Shown here in pieces: positions 63,361-64,000 of a stretch of DNA of 64,000 bases (its first letter is position 1; each line of letters begins with the position of its first letter). The DNA comes from Rana temporaria (taxonomy: Eukaryota; Chordata; Amphibia; Anura; Ranidae). The notes under the pieces are model-generated. The model did no database searches. It was not told the DNA's origin and saw only the letters and a program-made list of their open reading frames with translations. The stretch spans positions 124,586,028-124,650,027 of the forward strand of contig NC_053494.1 of NCBI RefSeq assembly GCF_905171775.1. Direction: 5' to 3'. A program made the position numbers and the translations under genes.

Positions 63361-64000
63361 TTGCGGAGGCGTAACGTAAATAGGATACGTTACGCCCGCA
63401 CAAACATACGCCATGCTACGTGAATCTACCCCTTTCTGTATACATTAGCGACCACTATAAAAATATCTATTTTGCAGGGATACCATCAAATATAGAAGGC
63501 AAAAAGAAAAATACTTTATATAACTCTTATGCAACCAACTGCTTAACAAACATATTTTATGCCATTTTAGTTTTAGTTTTAGTTTTAGTTGTATTTTAGT
63601 CATCTGAATTGTTTTAATTTTAGTCGTATTTTGGTTGATTGAAATCTCCAGTACAATTTAGTCAACTAAAATCTCCAGAACAATTTAGTCAACTAAAATC
63701 CCCGGTACATTTTAGTTGACTAAAATAATTTTAGTCAACTAAAATCTAATGGGTTTAGTTCAATTGTAATGCATTATTTAAGCATTTCTCTAGAATTTCC
63801 AAACTCCTGGAGTAAAAATATAATATCGTCACTATTTATGGTACAGACTCTCCCCACTTAACGACCAGGTTTCCATTCCAATGACCAGGTCTTAAGCCCT
63901 GTACACACGGTCCGGTTTCTCGTCAGAAAAAAAAATGTTGTTTTTCCTGACGAGATTCCTGGCAAGAATCTCTTGCCGGCCGAGTGTACACACGCCGTTC
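63361..64000 (+). repeat. Second copy of the identical 640-bp duplication
   Basis: Identical to 56626-57265 as far as I could compare, including homopolymers and the TTTAG repeat, and it runs off the window. The junction at 63360/63361 has one base of homology at most and no repeat structure. Confidence 0.9.

Overview
The window is non-coding DNA of a large vertebrate genome, almost entirely dispersed repeats. The repeat mix (TTAA-flanked elements with CCACTT/AAGTGG ends, CpG-rich foldback MITEs with GTACACACGA ends, Tx1-like L1, CR1/L2-like LINEs, Tc1/mariner, hAT) fits an anuran amphibian, most likely a ranid or related frog. That assignment is inferred from repeat style. I found no host protein-coding exon, tRNA or rRNA. 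The only recognisable coding sequence is broken transposon protein: two Tc1-type transposases, L1 ORF1/ORF2 pieces and CR1/L2-like ORF2 pieces.

Layout. 0-8 kb: foldback MITEs (796-1480 with a second MITE inside, 5191-5567, 6374-7170 with a second MITE inside), an L1 3' end (2600-3351, minus) and an AT-rich foldback (3835-4593). 7.3-12.8 kb: a Tc1 element split by about 4.1 kb of foreign DNA. The core of that insertion is a near-perfect 2.8-kb palindrome (arms 8802-10170 and 10218-11586) flanked by a 15-bp direct repeat. 12.8-13.5 kb: a pyrimidine-rich minisatellite and a 185-bp tandem duplication. 13.8-24.6 kb: CCACTT/AAGTGG elements and CpG-rich MITEs, often nested. 24.9-28.3 kb: a 3.3-kb hAT-like element with a perfect 8-bp target duplication, itself carrying two smaller hAT elements and a TTAA element. 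28.6-35.6 kb: more MITEs and TTAA elements, including one inserted in an older relative. 35.7-37.7 kb: a second Tc1 element carrying a hAT and a MITE. 37.7-41.6 kb: a LINE tail, a minus-strand L1 5' half and a MITE. 41.6-52 kb: mostly old or unique sequence with L1 and CR1/L2-like pieces. 52-58 kb: MITEs in dense succession. 58-64 kb: LINE tails, a CR1 endonuclease fragment split by a palindromic MITE, and a last 640 bases that repeat 56626-57265 without any difference I could see.

Nothing here works together as an operon or pathway; the organising principle is insertion of one element into another. Target duplications and intact relatives inside the window let many insertions be dated relative to each other. 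The most unusual signals are the large palindrome, a dispersed RNA-like motif (CTGANGA, hairpin, GAAA) that recurs at several loci and resembles a hammerhead-ribozyme core, and the identical duplication at the right edge. All coordinates come from reading by eye without alignment, so boundaries may be off by a few bases unless a target duplication fixes them.
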